In this document: piece after piece, positions 43,301 through 54,168 of the stretch | Layout of the letters: each line of letters opens with the position of its first letter | How positions within the stretch are numbered: the first letter of the stretch is position 1 | Source: Owenia fusiformis | Lineage: Eukaryota > Annelida > Polychaeta > Sabellida > Oweniidae | DNA: 64,000 nt | Direction: 5' to 3' | Assembly (NCBI GenBank): GCA_903813345.2 | Contig: CAIIXF020000012.1 | Location: 30,467,001-30,531,000 of the forward strand | Translations under genes and position numbers: made by a program | Notes under the pieces: model-generated | The model's input: the letters and a program-made list of their open reading frames with translations, nothing else | What the model was told of the DNA's origin: nothing | Database searches by the model: none

Positions 43301-46300
43301 CGCTGCAGTTCAGCCCTTTCTTGTTTGGAGGACACAAACACTGGAATCCTCCGTTCCAGGGGATAGCAACGCCCTCGTTGCACGGAGCTAAAAAATAGAA
43401 ATCATACCGTGAGCATTTCAAGATCATAGTTTCAGGAGCGCTTACCAAACCAATGAGTTCGACAATGCATGTAATTCCTTACCTTAAGCTTATTTCAAAG
43501 ACAAAATTAAAGGGTAGGCGTTAAGTGTTCAGGTTTCTTATTCCATGAGGGGTACATAATTCAATTAACTATGATACTACTGTCGGTGTGAAAGTTTTGA
43601 CTGTTTCCTGGTTTTAAAATACTTGGTATGAAAGTCCCGGACTTTAAAATCTGTAATTGGAATTCCAATGGGAATTACGGTCTTTTGTGGACTTTAAAAC
43701 CTAGAACTGATTATCAATATTAAGCCCTACTTTCACAATTATGATCTATTGTCTGAATATGGTAGAAAGTTGGCGTTACTCAAGCTCCATAGGCTAATGC
43801 TGAAAACAATTAGATGCTGCCTTGTAGCACTTTTTAAATTGAACAATTGTCACATCCACAAAAATATATGAATGATATCATGAATCAAAGAAATTTCAAC
43901 CATGATGTCATCAAATGACATCATCTAGGGTTGACATGGCAACATCAGCTTGTTTTGTATTTTCCAGGATACTTTTAAGTATGTTAAAATTACCTCGAAC
44001 CCATATCTTTCATCTATTTTTTTCAATGCTGCTCCGCCTGCCCCTGACTCGTGTTACTATAGCAATTATAACTTTTTTCTTCAGGAACTTGTTCATTATA
44101 ATTCAAGATTCAAATGCATAAATAGTGTAGGTATACTGAGTGAAAATTTCAGCCAGATTAATTGAGAAACAAAAAAATAGAGTACTTTAGCAAGAACTTT
44201 ATGAACGCCCTGTATATTAGAAATCACGACCGAGATGTACCGATGGCACTAGACACCCATGCTGCAGGGCATTCATGGATGATATCACAGTCATGACGCA
44301 GTCTATCCCTGGCATGCGGTGGATTCTTACAAGTCTCGAGGAAATGGCTACATGGTCCCGCATGCAGTTTAAGCCTAAGAAATCACGCAGCATGACCATC
44401 GTCAAGGGACAACCCAAAGACACACTTTCAACATCCAAGGAGCAGCTATCCCATCCATCCAAGATGAACGCATAAAGTGCTTAGGGAAAGTTTATGACGA
44501 GACTTTAAAGGATAGCAACACCACTAAGGAAGTCTTCAAGGAACTAGAAAGATGGATGGAAACTATTAACAAGAGTCACCTCCTAGGTAAATTCAAGGTA
44601 TGGTGTTTCCAGTTTGGAGTAATCCCCCGATTACAATAGCCTTTCTCCTTGAATGAATTCCCTCTATCCCTTGTCAATTCCATGGAAAGGTTGTGCAACA
44701 GATTTTTGAGGAAATGGTTAGGAGAACCTCCAAGCTTCAGCTCCTGTAACCTTTACAGCACATCTTCAAAGTTGTCCCTCCCAATTTCTTCACTGGTGGA
44801 GGAATTCAAGGTGGCCAAAGTCAGGGCCATTACAACCCTTCGAATGTCCAAAGATCCTAAGGTCCTTTCCTCAGGAGAATCAATATCAACTGGAAGGAAA
44901 TGGAAACCTCAACAAGCAATAGCAGAAGCTGAAGAACGGGAGCGACATGAGCAGATAGTTGGAGTTGTTTGCCAAGGTCGATTAGGCTTAGGCAATTATG
45001 GTTCCAAGCTATTAGAAAAGACTCCAAAGGCAAAGAAAGACTGCCTGGTAAAGCAAACACGTAAAGCGCAGGAAGAAGAACGCCTTGTAAAAGCAGTGGG
45101 GCTTTCCAAGCAGGGAAACTGGACCCAACGGGAATCAATCTGGAAAGGTCTCCTACATGGAAAGATCTTTGGACAGTTGACCAAGCAAGCCTCAGCTTTA
45201 TATTGCGCGCCTTTACTGACCTTTTACCAACTCCAACGAACCTAAGCACATGGGGCCTTGAAGATGACAACACATGCTTTCTATGCAAAAGACCCAGATG
45301 TACCCTAACCCACATCCTGAGCAGCTGCAAGACAGCACTGAGTGAAGGCCGGTACAAATGGCGACACGACAAAGTCCTACAGAAAATTGCTGAATGGGTT
45401 GACAAAGCTAGAACACACAACAAGCAACTGGTCCCCATATTTCCAGCATTTCAACTGGAGGGAAAACAACCAACTCCAAGGACTAAGAATACAGACCCAT
45501 CAATTCCTCTCTCATCACTGTCTAAGGCCTCTGATTGGAAATTGCATGTTGACCTGGATAAGAAATTAGTCTTTCCTCAGAACATAGTAGCAACAACACT
45601 ACGTCCCGACATGCTACTTCTCTCTGAAAGTTCTAAGACCATACTAGTGATAGAACTTACAGTACCATGGGAGGAAAGAATAGACATATCCCACCAACTC
45701 AAGTACAACAAATACCAAGATCTAATCCATGAAGCCCAGAGCAAAGGATGGCAAGCAAGACTATACCCTGTAGAAGTAGGATGCAGGGGCTTCCCAGCTT
45801 TGTCTCTACGCTCATTGTTCAAAGACATTGGGGTACATTCTAGCCAACTCAGACGAGCAATGAGAGAAATTGGAGCAGTTTCAGAATCGTGCTCCAGGTG
45901 GCTCTGGATACGAAGACGTGACAAATGGACCCACCACCAATAGAACGAAGAAGTTTCCATCATTCTTCAACCACCAAATGAAATGTCCCAAAGCTTCAGT
46001 CTCTGGAATGGGAGTGTTGGTACCATCAAAGATCTTAAACCAGCCAAAGGTCAGTCACAAGCCTGACGACAGAGACAGCCAAGCTTATACTACCCAAAGC
46101 TCCATCCCACTTCATCAGCTCACGAACAGTCCTATAGATGTAGCAAAGCACTTGATGTTTATACACAATGAAATTATAACTTTTTTCTTCAAGAACTTGT
46201 TCATTATAATTCAAGATTCAAATGCATAAATAGTGTAGGTATACTGAGTGGAAATTTCAGCCAGATTGATTGAGAAACAAAAAAATTAGAGTACTTTAGC

Positions 46301-49010
46301 AAGAACTTTATGAACGCCCTGTATATTAGAAATCACGACCGAGATGTAGCAGGTCCCTAAGGATATAAGTAGCAATGCATCTTAGGATAAATACACTAAA
46401 TGCCTATGGTTAATATTACTAGATAGAGTAGTGCTAAGAGTAGTAGAACAGTATCATTTGCATGTTAGAAAATTGAATAAAGAACAATAACAGTGCTTAC
46501 CCATCTTGCAATCTGTACCGTTTCCTTGGTAACCAGGCAAACACGTGCAACTAACACCTCCGTTTTTGTTTGCACATTCTGCATTAACGTCACAGTTGTT
46601 CAGCACAGGATCTGCGCAATAATCCACTTTTTTTTACTTGTGCATGTTACACTACATACATGTATGTATGTAACAAATGTAACAAAAACAAGTGTTCATT
46701 GTTTTTGAAAATCGACACTTGGCAAGCTTTTAAAAACCAGTGTGGTATAGAAGATGCATCAATAGTTAAATAGTCAATACAAACGAAATCAAAGTTTAAA
46801 GTTGAATAGCCCAGTGTAAACTACGGCCTCGGCTACCCCTCGTCTTTTAATGACGTGACAGCCGTCTACGAATTGTTTTTCATTACATGTTTGATTCTGA
46901 TAGGTAATACTTTACATGATGTCCCGTTCCCTTCATATCCAGTTTTGCAAGTACAATTAACAGCTTCGTCTAAACCAGGGGTACATTTTGCATTATCGTC
47001 ACAGTTGTTCAGCACAGGATCAGTACATGGATTTGGCACACCTGAAATATAATTTAATATTGAGTCTTTGGACATTTACCGGCTACGAGGTAGACAAAGT
47101 AACATTGTCGATATGAGATTGAGACAGAACCGATTTGTTCTTGTGTATGTTACATTTACTGTGTTAAATATTATGGAAACATTGATAGTGATATAAATAC
47201 TACTTTCCATAAATTCCTTCAAATCCCAATTTGCATACACAGTTAATAACTCCACCCGCAGCAGAGATACAGACTGCGTTATAGCTAAATAAGTTCTACA
47301 GTGCGAGGGAGACGATGTAACAATGTTTATGTGAGATTGAGACAGAAACAATACTGTATTTGTGCATGTTACCTTTACTGTACGAGTATATAGTAAACAT
47401 AACCATGGTCAGAACAAAATCACTTATATAATAGCAAGTGATAAATCACATATTTAGGACAGGGATGATATTAGGATTATGTGGATGGTATAAGGAATCC
47501 GGGTAAATTTAAATAAAAAAAATTTTAAATCATTTGTCAACAGCTACCCAGATTCATTCTACAAACAACTCGTGGTCCTTTCCTTGTTCAAAATATCATT
47601 TTTTCAAAAATTTCTTTTTTTCAAAAAATTGATTTTTTCAAATATTTTTAATTTTTGATTTAAATAAACTTCATCTTTTAATTGTTTAAATATTGTGTGT
47701 TTGTTGCCCTTAAATTCTCAATGTTACCTTATAAATTTGAGATTGGGACAGAAACGATTTTGTACTTGTGCATGTTACCTTTACTGTGTTATATTATGGA
47801 AACATAAATAATACTTTACATGTTATTCCATCCCCTATAAATCCATATTTGCAAATACAGCTAACAGTGTTGAAATTCGCGATACAGATTCCGTTACTGC
47901 TACATATGTTCTTCACAGGATCATCACATACAGTGACTACTTTTAAACCTGAAACAAAATTTGATGTTGGTTTTAATTGTTATGAAATAAAACGTTTGTT
48001 AAATGCGAGGGAGACGATGTTACAATGTTTATGATTGAGACAGAAACAATACTGTATTTGTGCATGTCACCTTACTGTACACGAATATATTATAATTATA
48101 TTACCATGGTCAGAGCAATATCAGGTATACAAGGGCCGATCCAGGATTCCTGATAAAAATGATCAAACCTAAAAGTTATCATTCATTTTGCACATTTTTT
48201 TAGAGTAACCAATAACAATTTTATATGTTGGTAACAAATATTTCTGAAGATATGGCTGCTATAGTAACCTCAGTAACGCTTTAGCGGGACAGAGTAATGT
48301 TTGCGAAGTTTAGAATTAGTTTCCTTTTGAATAAATGATCATAATTTAATTACAAGGCTGCTTAATTCTACAAATGGCTGTTTTTATAGTAACTGCTGTT
48401 AATGTCCCAATTCGTATAAGTCATGTAGGACATTCCCCATATTCCCCAGATAATGTTCCCCTTTGATATTATTACATAACAAAACTAACGTCATATATAA
48501 TGTTTAATTACAAGATATATTTGCCTTATGCCAACTCAGAACAAAGTACATATTTTCACACATCTAAGCAAATTTAACAACATTTAAGCAGATTTAGCAA
48601 CTTTCAAGTGAATTTGGCATAAATTAAGCAAAAAGTAAATTTGCCTCCGCAAAAATTTGACAAAATACATGTAAGCATAGTGTTTGTTTTTTACAAAAGT
48701 TGCATAAATGAATGACTATACAGGGTGTTCCAAAACTAACAGGATTGGTCTTGGCATTTTGTCAATTCTGCACCAACTGTCTTCACATTTCTACACAATG
48801 TATTGCAACTAAAACCCTTACGTTTCAAAAAAAATAATGAAATATCCATACAACTCTATATTTTCAAATGGGTTAAAAAGAACTCCGTTGAACCTCATTT
48901 TCTGATTTTTAGCAAAGAAAATAATATTTGAATTTCTTACCGTTAATATGCGTTACACCAATGATTAGGAATGCAAACCATATCGCTCGAGAACTCTTGG
49001 ATTGTGCCAT
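40262..49010 (-). CDS. Gene B: secreted EGF protein with GCRARF module
   Basis: Exons at 48941-49010, 47820-47948, 46916-47041, 43298-43387, 42839-42880, 41659-41775, 40874-40997 and 40262-40379 sum to 816 nt and give 271 residues plus stop. Order: signal peptide, two EGF-like modules, half-EGF exon, linker, a complete EGF, then a C-terminal module with VTCSVYDDAQF, VVDRQMSRTKC, KWGF and MWVARGCRARF. That last part follows the pattern of DUF3011 (RQ.S...C....WG......WV..GCRA.F), a module with no assigned function. The product should be secreted, since no membrane segment is seen. Two damaged exons (47209, 46501) lie in its introns. If the 46501 exon is skipped, the frame holds but the preceding EGF loses its split sixth cysteine. 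An R2-type element and a duplicated donor also sit in the introns. Confidence 0.8.
40874..40997 (-). CDS. Gene B exon 7: first half of GCRARF module
   Basis: 124 nt from ttatccag to gtgagactg, entering at phase 1 and leaving at phase 2. It encodes SHCFPCFSVRWRNVTC and VVDRQMS. The donor and about 55 bp around it are copied at 40750-40798. Confidence 0.8.
41659..41775 (-). CDS. Gene B exon 6: EGF-like module
   Basis: 117 nt, same as gene A 8007-8123, six cysteines, phase 1-1. It joins the next exon through a Gly codon (CDQG). Confidence 0.85.
42839..42880 (-). CDS. Gene B exon 5: 42-nt linker exon
   Basis: Identical to gene A 9184-9225, phase 1-1, VPDSNTNCSWPSN. Confidence 0.75.
43298..43387 (-). 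CDS. Gene B exon 4: EGF-like exon
   Basis: 90 nt, same residues and splice sites as gene A 9644-9733 (PCNEGVAIPWNGGFQCLC). Confidence 0.85.
44064..44239. repeat. Direct repeat left of R2-type insertion
   Basis: Starts aattataacttttttcttca and ends cacgaccgagatgta. It is repeated almost exactly at 46172-46348 on the other side of the insertion. Gene A has the single, uninterrupted form at 10410-10573. Confidence 0.85.
44240..46171 (+). mobile_element. 5'-truncated R2-type non-LTR retrotransposon
   Basis: The element opens inside the reverse transcriptase at AFMDDITVMTQ (catalytic F-x-DD box, 44269-44295). It continues through FKPKKSRSM, then LVNSMERLCNRFLRKWLGE (44649 frame). A C-x2-C-x8-H-x4-C knuckle (CFLCKRPRC...H..SC, 45270-45325) and a restriction-like endonuclease region (RPDMLLL...IELTVPWEE...KY, 45600-45720) end the protein at 45943. 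That order defines R2-like, RLE-bearing LINEs. The frame changes at least twice (near 44400-44460 and 45200) and a stop lies at 44638, so it is dead. It is antisense to gene B, in the intron before the 43298 exon. Confidence 0.85.
46172..46348. repeat. Direct repeat right of R2-type insertion
   Basis: Second copy of the 176-bp repeat, followed directly by gcaggtccctaagg as in the empty gene A site. Confidence 0.85.
46501..46627 (-). pseudogene. EGF exon with damaged acceptor
   Basis: Counterpart of gene A exon 10725-10865: YCADPVLNNCDVNAEC and GVSCTCLPGYQGNG, donor gtaagcact intact. The first five codons and the tttcag acceptor are replaced by aagtaaaaaaaag from intron sequence. An AG at 46627 could still be used in frame (126 nt), but it has an A-rich rather than pyrimidine tract and would lose the split cysteine. 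Confidence 0.7.
46916..47041 (-). CDS. Gene B exon 3: EGF-like module
   Basis: 126 nt between tatatttcag and gtaaagtat, phase 1-1. VPNPCTDPVLNNCDDNAKC and NCTCKTGYEGNGTS make it the counterpart of gene A exons 11731 and 12731. Confidence 0.85.
47209..47290 (-). pseudogene. EGF exon relic without donor
   Basis: NAVCISAAGGVINCVC then KLGFEG is the 3' half of an EGF exon. The usual tcatgtaaag junction has become ttatggaaag, which destroys the GT and leads into a stop. The first half is absent, as in the gene A relics at 11041 and 12041. Confidence 0.75.
47820..47948 (-). CDS. Gene B exon 2: EGF-like module
   Basis: 129 nt between ttgtttcag and gtaaagtat, phase 1-1. VCDDPVKNICSSNGIC and SCICKYGFIGDGIT carry five cysteines; the sixth comes from the next exon's GT. 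Confidence 0.85.
48718..48900. mobile_element. Possible mariner end fragment
   Basis: ta-cagggtgttccaaaac resembles the outer end of Tc1/mariner elements and the end at 55562. The other end and coding part are missing. Confidence 0.35.
48941..49010 (-). CDS. Gene B exon 1: start and signal peptide
   Basis: MAQSKSSRAIWFAFLIIGV then THIN, phase 1, donor gtaagaaat. It closely matches gene A's first exon, including the ttccagattaaaATGG context. Confidence 0.85.
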
Positions 49011-50126
49011 TTTAATCTGGAAAGCAAAACGAAAAAGTACAGTAAAACCACATCTTGGATGCTACCATTCTATTCTAGAACCCCCCCCCCCAAAAAAAAA
49101 ATAAATAAATAAAATAAGCAAATAAAAAATAGTGAAGTTAATTACGCAAGGTATTACAAATTGCGCTACCCGAAATCGGACCGGGGCCATGAAATAGATG
49201 AGCCAAAGGGGGTGGATGGAATTAAATTCGTGCCGTGAAGGTATAAGAGTTAAATCATATTTTTAATGATACCTACATGTATTAAACAACGTTTCTGTTA
49301 TTTAAACTTTTGTCTAGCCTTAGCATGCACTTTGATACCACCTCAGGGTACAGACTTGGGTTTCGGATTGATCAAAATATTTTGTCATCTAATCAAGCCA
49401 TGTCGTATTTACACTTTATCTCGTTAAATTTTGATTTGCAGTTAAAACGACTGAAGTGTTGTCAAAGGAAGTATTTTGGCTGCCATTTCATTATCACTCA
49501 TAAATGGACAAAGATGGAACTTCCTTTTGACAAAAAACGTTGCCAACCACTTGTTTACAAAAATTGGCAATTTTTTCAGGTCAAATCCTAAAGCGCACAG
49601 TTCCTTTATTTTCAACCGGTATATGTAATCATAGGACAATATTCGCCATTTGTTGCCATCAATTGATCAACTATAGGCTCATTGCCAATGTAAGGCCCAT
49701 CCTTTGGTCATATCGTTCACATAAAACCGGTTTTATAATTAACGTATCTAACCCCAATTGAATTTGGCAAACTCTCAGACATCTTATATGGTCCCTGATC
49801 TTATTTTCATTAGGGCTCTAGAAAATGAGCGGTACTTTTTTACAAAAATGATTGTAACGTTTCAAAGAACAGACTTCCCTCATATAGAAAACACATTTTA
49901 TATTGATATAAACAGGGGCAAAAGGCATTGAAATGGGGGCTACACAAGTTAACCATCTCCAAGCAATTTTTATGTTTATACGTTTCGAGACGATTCAAAT
50001 ACGATCTGATTGACTTCCTACATGTTTGATGGAAAAATTTGGTAAATAATTTTACGCAACAAAATATTTTTCTAAGATGGCCGCTGCGCTGATCTAGGAA
50101 TGGCAGGAGACTTTTTGCCAAACCCC

Positions 50127-50303
50127 TGTCATGATATGTGTAATAAGTGCGCACTCTGTAGCTCCCGGGTTTATTTACTTTTACTGTACCTGCTGACCTG
50201 TCTTTTCGTTCAGTATAGAACGCCATCTATGAGAAGTGAAATAAAACTAAACCAGTACTACATATTTTGTCCATCTTATTTATTATAATAAGAGAACATA
50301 ACA
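50127..50303 (+). repeat. Left LTR of Ty3/gypsy element
   Basis: 177 bp, tgtcatgata...gagaacataaca. It matches the right LTR with no difference that I can see. Flanked on the left by ACCCC (50122-50126). Confidence 0.95.
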
Positions 50304-50321
50304 TGGTGGCAGTGGTGGGAT
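50304..50321 (+). other. Primer-binding site of gypsy element
   Basis: tggtggcagtggtggga directly follows the LTR. It is complementary, with one mismatch, to the 3' end of a standard animal tRNA-Leu (...CCCACCGCTGCCACCA). Confidence 0.7.
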
Positions 50322-50384
50322 CAAGCCCAAGAGAAAGCTTTTAATGAGATAAAAAGCGAGATTTCAAATGCTCCAACTTTACAA

Positions 50385-50696
50385 ATGTATGATGTTACAA
50401 AGCCAACAATGGTTAGTTCAGATGCAAGTTCTTATGGCATTGGAGGTTGTCTCATGCAGAAAACTAATGATCAGTGGAAACCTGTAGCTTTTGTGTCACG
50501 TACATTGTCTGATTGTGAAAGAAGATATGCTCAAATTGAAAAAGAGTGTTTGGCAAGTGTGTGGACATGTGAGAAGTTAGACAGATTTTTAGTTGGTCTC
50601 GATAGATTTATCCCACATACAGATCACAAACCAATGATACCTCTGTTTAATGAGAAAGACCAGATAGGGTTCCTCTACGTATTCAAAGGTTATTGA
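50385..50696 (+). CDS. Gypsy RNase H fragment
   Basis: SSDASSYGIGGCLMQ, PVAFVSRTLSDCERRYAQIE, KECLASVW and TDHKPM are the usual landmarks of the RNase H domain that follows reverse transcriptase in Ty3/gypsy polyproteins. The frame extends upstream without a start (WDQAQEKAFNEI). It ends early by frameshift, and the normal continuation is found in the next frame. Confidence 0.85.
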   Translation: MYDVTKPTMVSSDASSYGIGGCLMQKTNDQWKPVAFVSRTLSDCERRYAQIEKECLASVWTCEKLDRFLVGLDRFIPHTDHKPMIPLFNEKDQIGFLYVFKGY

Positions 50697-52243
50697 TTAG
50701 AATGATGAGATTTAATTTCATTGCAATTCATAGACCTGGTAAAGAGTTGGTAGTTGCTGATTTGTTATCAAGGAAACCATTGCCATGTCAATTAGATTCA
50801 AAAGAGGAAATTGAGATTCATGAGATTGAGCAAAATGTGTCATCTTCAGTCCTCAATTTGCCTATTTCTAGTGTTCGTCTCGAGAATTTGAGATTGTTGT
50901 CTGAGAAGGATGAAGATATCCAGAAAGTTATTGAATTCACTGTACAGGGTTGGCCAAGAAATGATATACCTGAGAATGTGTTACCATATTATGAGTATAG
51001 AGGCAATTTCAGCATAGCCAATGGTATCCTACTTTATGGTGATCAAATAGTCATTCCAAAGAGTTATCGCAGTGAGATTCTAAATAAGATACATGATCAA
51101 GGTCATTTTGGTCTTCGTAAGTGTAGAGAGAGAGCAAATTCATGTGTCTGGTGGCCAGGTATGAGCAACATGATAAAACAGAAAGTTAGTAGTTGTGATC
51201 ATTGTCAAAAGTACAAGCCTACTAAGCAAAATCAAACATTAATTAGTACTCCATTACCTGATAGGCCATGGGAGAAAATTGCAGCAGATATGTGCGAGTA
51301 TATGAGGAAACAGTATCTTGTTGTGATAGATTACTATTCAAGATTTTTAGAAATTGTGCATGTACCAAGTAGTGTCACAGCAAGAAAAATCATTGAGAGA
51401 CTAAAGTCTATGTTTGCCAGATTTGGAATTTGTGAAACATTGTTTACTGATAATGGACCACAGTTCACAAGTTCTGAATTTCAAGAGTTTGTTAAGGAAT
51501 ATGGGTTTAATCATGTGACAAGTAGTCCCCATTTTCATCAATCAAATGGTATGGCAGAACGCGCGGTTAAAGCGGCTAAGAAGATTCTTCGTTCGGAAAA
51601 TCCGTCATTATCTCTACTAGCTCATCGTGCAACTCCATCTGTAGCCACTGGGGTCAGTCCTGCAAAGTTATTGTATGGTAGAGAAATTCAGACTACTTTG
51701 CCTATAGTTCCTCATAAACTTAACTCAAGTGTAGTTGATCATTCCGCAGTGAAGCAACATGATGCTGAGTACAAAGCTCAAGTAGCAAAACAGTATAACA
51801 AAACTGCTTTAAATCATGTTCCTACACTGAAAACTGGAGATCATGTTAGAATGAAGTTGGACACTGAGAAACTTTGGAGCTCACCAGGTAAAATCCTAAG
51901 TACAGACAAAGCTCCAAGATCTTTCATTGTTGAACATCAAGGTGGTGTGTATAGAAGGAATCAGAGACATTTGATGAAAACTGAACATAAGCCTAATGTC
52001 CAAGTGCATATCAAAGATGATTTTGAGTATCCAGATACTAGCAGTAGTAATGTTCAAAATAACAATCATCAAGTGACTCCTATTTCTCCAAGTTCTATTC
52101 AGAATGAATTGTCATCTGAAGGTAGTGACCAAGTCAGTTCTCCTGTAAAGGAAAGTATTACCCCTACTTTCAGGTCACCAATTCAAACTAGATCCAGAAG
52201 TGGTATCACAGTATCTAAACCAGCAAGATATAAAAACTCTTAA
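50693..52243 (+). CDS. Gypsy integrase region
   Basis: 516 codons. IHRPGKELVVADLLSR closes the RNase H linker. The HHCC zinc site is H134, H138, C168, C171. The catalytic triad is D199 (AADM), D253 (TDNGPQF) and E289 (GMAER), a DD35E spacing. The C-terminal part (LKTGDHVRMKL, VEHQGGVYRRN) resembles the integrase tail, then a Ser/Thr-rich end. No key residue is missing, but the polyprotein upstream is absent. Confidence 0.9.
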   Translation: MIRMMRFNFIAIHRPGKELVVADLLSRKPLPCQLDSKEEIEIHEIEQNVSSSVLNLPISSVRLENLRLLSEKDEDIQKVIEFTVQGWPRNDIPENVLPYYEYRGNFSIANGILLYGDQIVIPKSYRSEILNKIHDQGHFGLRKCRERANSCVWWPGMSNMIKQKVSSCDHCQKYKPTKQNQTLISTPLPDRPWEKIAADMCEYMRKQYLVVIDYYSRFLEIVHVPSSVTARKIIERLKSMFARFGICETLFTDNGPQFTSSEFQEFVKEYGFNHVTSSPHFHQSNGMAERAVKAAKKILRSENPSLSLLAHRATPSVATGVSPAKLLYGREIQTTLPIVPHKLNSSVVDHSAVKQHDAEYKAQVAKQYNKTALNHVPTLKTGDHVRMKLDTEKLWSSPGKILSTDKAPRSFIVEHQGGVYRRNQRHLMKTEHKPNVQVHIKDDFEYPDTSSSNVQNNNHQVTPISPSSIQNELSSEGSDQVSSPVKESITPTFRSPIQTRSRSGITVSKPARYKNS

Positions 52244-52416
52244 AATATTAGGTATAAGACATTTAAAATATCTTGTGAGAGATGAGACATTCTAAACTGT
52301 TTATGAGTGATAAGTCATTTTCAGTATTAAAATAAGTAGTTAATCATGATAACTTGCTATATTTACTTTGTGTATTATGTGAAAGATTGTTTAAAGTAAA
52401 AATCTTAAAAGGGAGA

Positions 52417-52593
52417 TGTCATGATATGTGTAATAAGTGCGCACTCTGTAGCTCCCGGGTTTATTTACTTTTACTGTACCTGCTGACCTGTCTTTTCGTT
52501 CAGTATAGAACGCCATCTATGAGAAGTGAAATAAAACTAAACCAGTACTACATATTTTGTCCATCTTATTTATTATAATAAGAGAACATAACA
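52417..52593 (+). repeat. Right LTR of Ty3/gypsy element
   Basis: 177 bp, same as 50127-50303, preceded by the purine tract and followed by ACCCC. Confidence 0.95.
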
Positions 52594-52943
52594 ACCCCGA
52601 GTTTTCATTTTGAACGAAAGTAATTATCCTAACAAATCAGATCCATGTGCAGTATGAAAAGTGATTTTCTATCAATTTTCCCATTAAAAACATATTAGAA
52701 GATCCAGCAACTTCACAAATTAATTTGAAATTTATTTGATCGTCAAAATAAAAATTTCCCTTTCTAATGCGTCGTGATCTATAATATACACTTTTGCTAC
52801 ATAAGCAGTCAGACGTCTTTAAACAATGACTTCAACCTGTGTAACCTTTAATATGTTTCCGGGATTGCACGTAGTACAATGCTAAAAGGATATAAAGTTA
52901 AACGTATGTTTGAAAGGTACAATGGATTTAACGTTATAATATA

Positions 52944-53774
52944 CACTCCCCTCCATAAGTTTGTCAACCTTACCTCCCCCATTGAACTACATGTACTGTT
53001 AAAGTCTCTATACCTTTGGATTTTTATTTACTTAACCTACGATGAAAATCTTTATTCTATTGGTGGAAACACATTATTTCCAATACCTCCCAAATTTTCT
53101 CAATTTCTTTTCCTCAATTACAATAAGTCGAAAATTGATGATAGATTTGATGATTTTTTGAAAATTGACATTCCCATGTGAACCAATGGGAAAAGGTAGG
53201 TTTGTTGACAGAATATCCATACACCCGAGTCCTTGCAAAAAATACGAGTTAGGTAGGCAATTAAATTTGCTAACTTTATTTAACAAAAAATAGGGCTTTA
53301 AAGTCAAAATTGTTTTTCAAAAAAACTCTCACATTGAAAGAACACGGGAGGCGAAAAATGATTTTCAAAAATGACTTTGAAGCGCTGTAACGTTAGTAAT
53401 AATCAAATAAACTAAATACTCGGAGTACAAAAAAGTTAGACGATTAAATTTTCTATATAAACATATTTTTTGCTGAATCTTTTACTGAAAAGATATCCTG
53501 ATTTCTGATTTGCCCCGAACCATCCATTTCCCATTGGATTACATGGGAATGACGATTTTCAAAAATTCATCTTTAATATCAAATTTTGACCTATTGTAAT
53601 TGAGAAAAAAAATTGAGAAAATTTGGAGGTATCGAAAATAAAGTCAAGTTGCGTTTCCATCAACATTATAAGTTATTTCATCGCCGGTTAGGTAAATAAA
53701 AATTCAAACGTAAAGAGGCTTTAACACGTAGTTCAATAGGAGAGCTAAGGTTGCCAAGCTTATGGAGGGGAGTG
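52944..53774. mobile_element. TIR element with TA target, about 830 bp
   Basis: cactcccctccataag...cttatggaggggagtg with TA on both sides. Inner arms pair further (aactacatgtactgttaaag region with ctttaacacgtagtt; ttacttaacc with ggttaggtaa). The gene A flank near 31.85 kb (aacgttaaaatatta...ttccaagag) has no insert. The short frames inside have no transposase motif. Confidence 0.8.
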
Positions 53775-53803
53775 TATATTTTCAAGAGAATGGTAACAGG
53801 CAA

Positions 53804-54168
53804 TACAAAGGAGGAGGGAAGTTAGTGCAACAGATTTTGGACAGTCATATGTTTGATTTTGGCCATTTCCTGGGGATTTAAACAGGTGCATATGTTAGGC
53901 GAATGCATTACCTCCAGGGAAATCACTTCTAGAGATGATAAAATAATTTCGACTTTGAGACAGGGTAGATGCAAACAACCCACCCACATGTTTTTTCTGA
54001 AACGTTTTCATGATTTTTAACCCCTTCCATCCCTGCTTTTTAATTTTTCTTGCACCAATATGTTGCATTTGGCCTAACATATGCAATTGTTTAAATCCTT
54101 AGAAAATGGCCAAAATCCAAAATATGACTGTCCAAAATCTGTTGCGCTAATTTCCCTCCTCCTTTATA
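53804..54168. mobile_element. MITE, about 360 bp
   Basis: Arms of about 90 bp: aaaggaggaggga...acagattttggacagtcatat against its reverse complement ending at 54166. Absent from the matching gene A flank near 31.89 kb. Confidence 0.75.

Larger units (their letters stand above)
50127..52593 (+). mobile_element. Internally deleted Ty3/gypsy retrotransposon
   Basis: Whole element between 5-bp ACCCC duplications (50122-50126 and 52594-52598). Right after the primer site the sequence is already at the end of reverse transcriptase / start of RNase H, so gag, protease and nearly all of reverse transcriptase are gone. RNase H, integrase and a purine tract (aaaagggaga) before the right LTR remain. A small frameshift near 50665 separates the two coding parts. 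Matching LTRs point to a very recent insertion, which must have used enzymes from another copy. Confidence 0.92.

Noticed and set aside
44857-45438. 193-codon minus-strand frame within the R2-type element
   Set aside because: Antisense to the recognisable zinc knuckle and endonuclease coding sequence.
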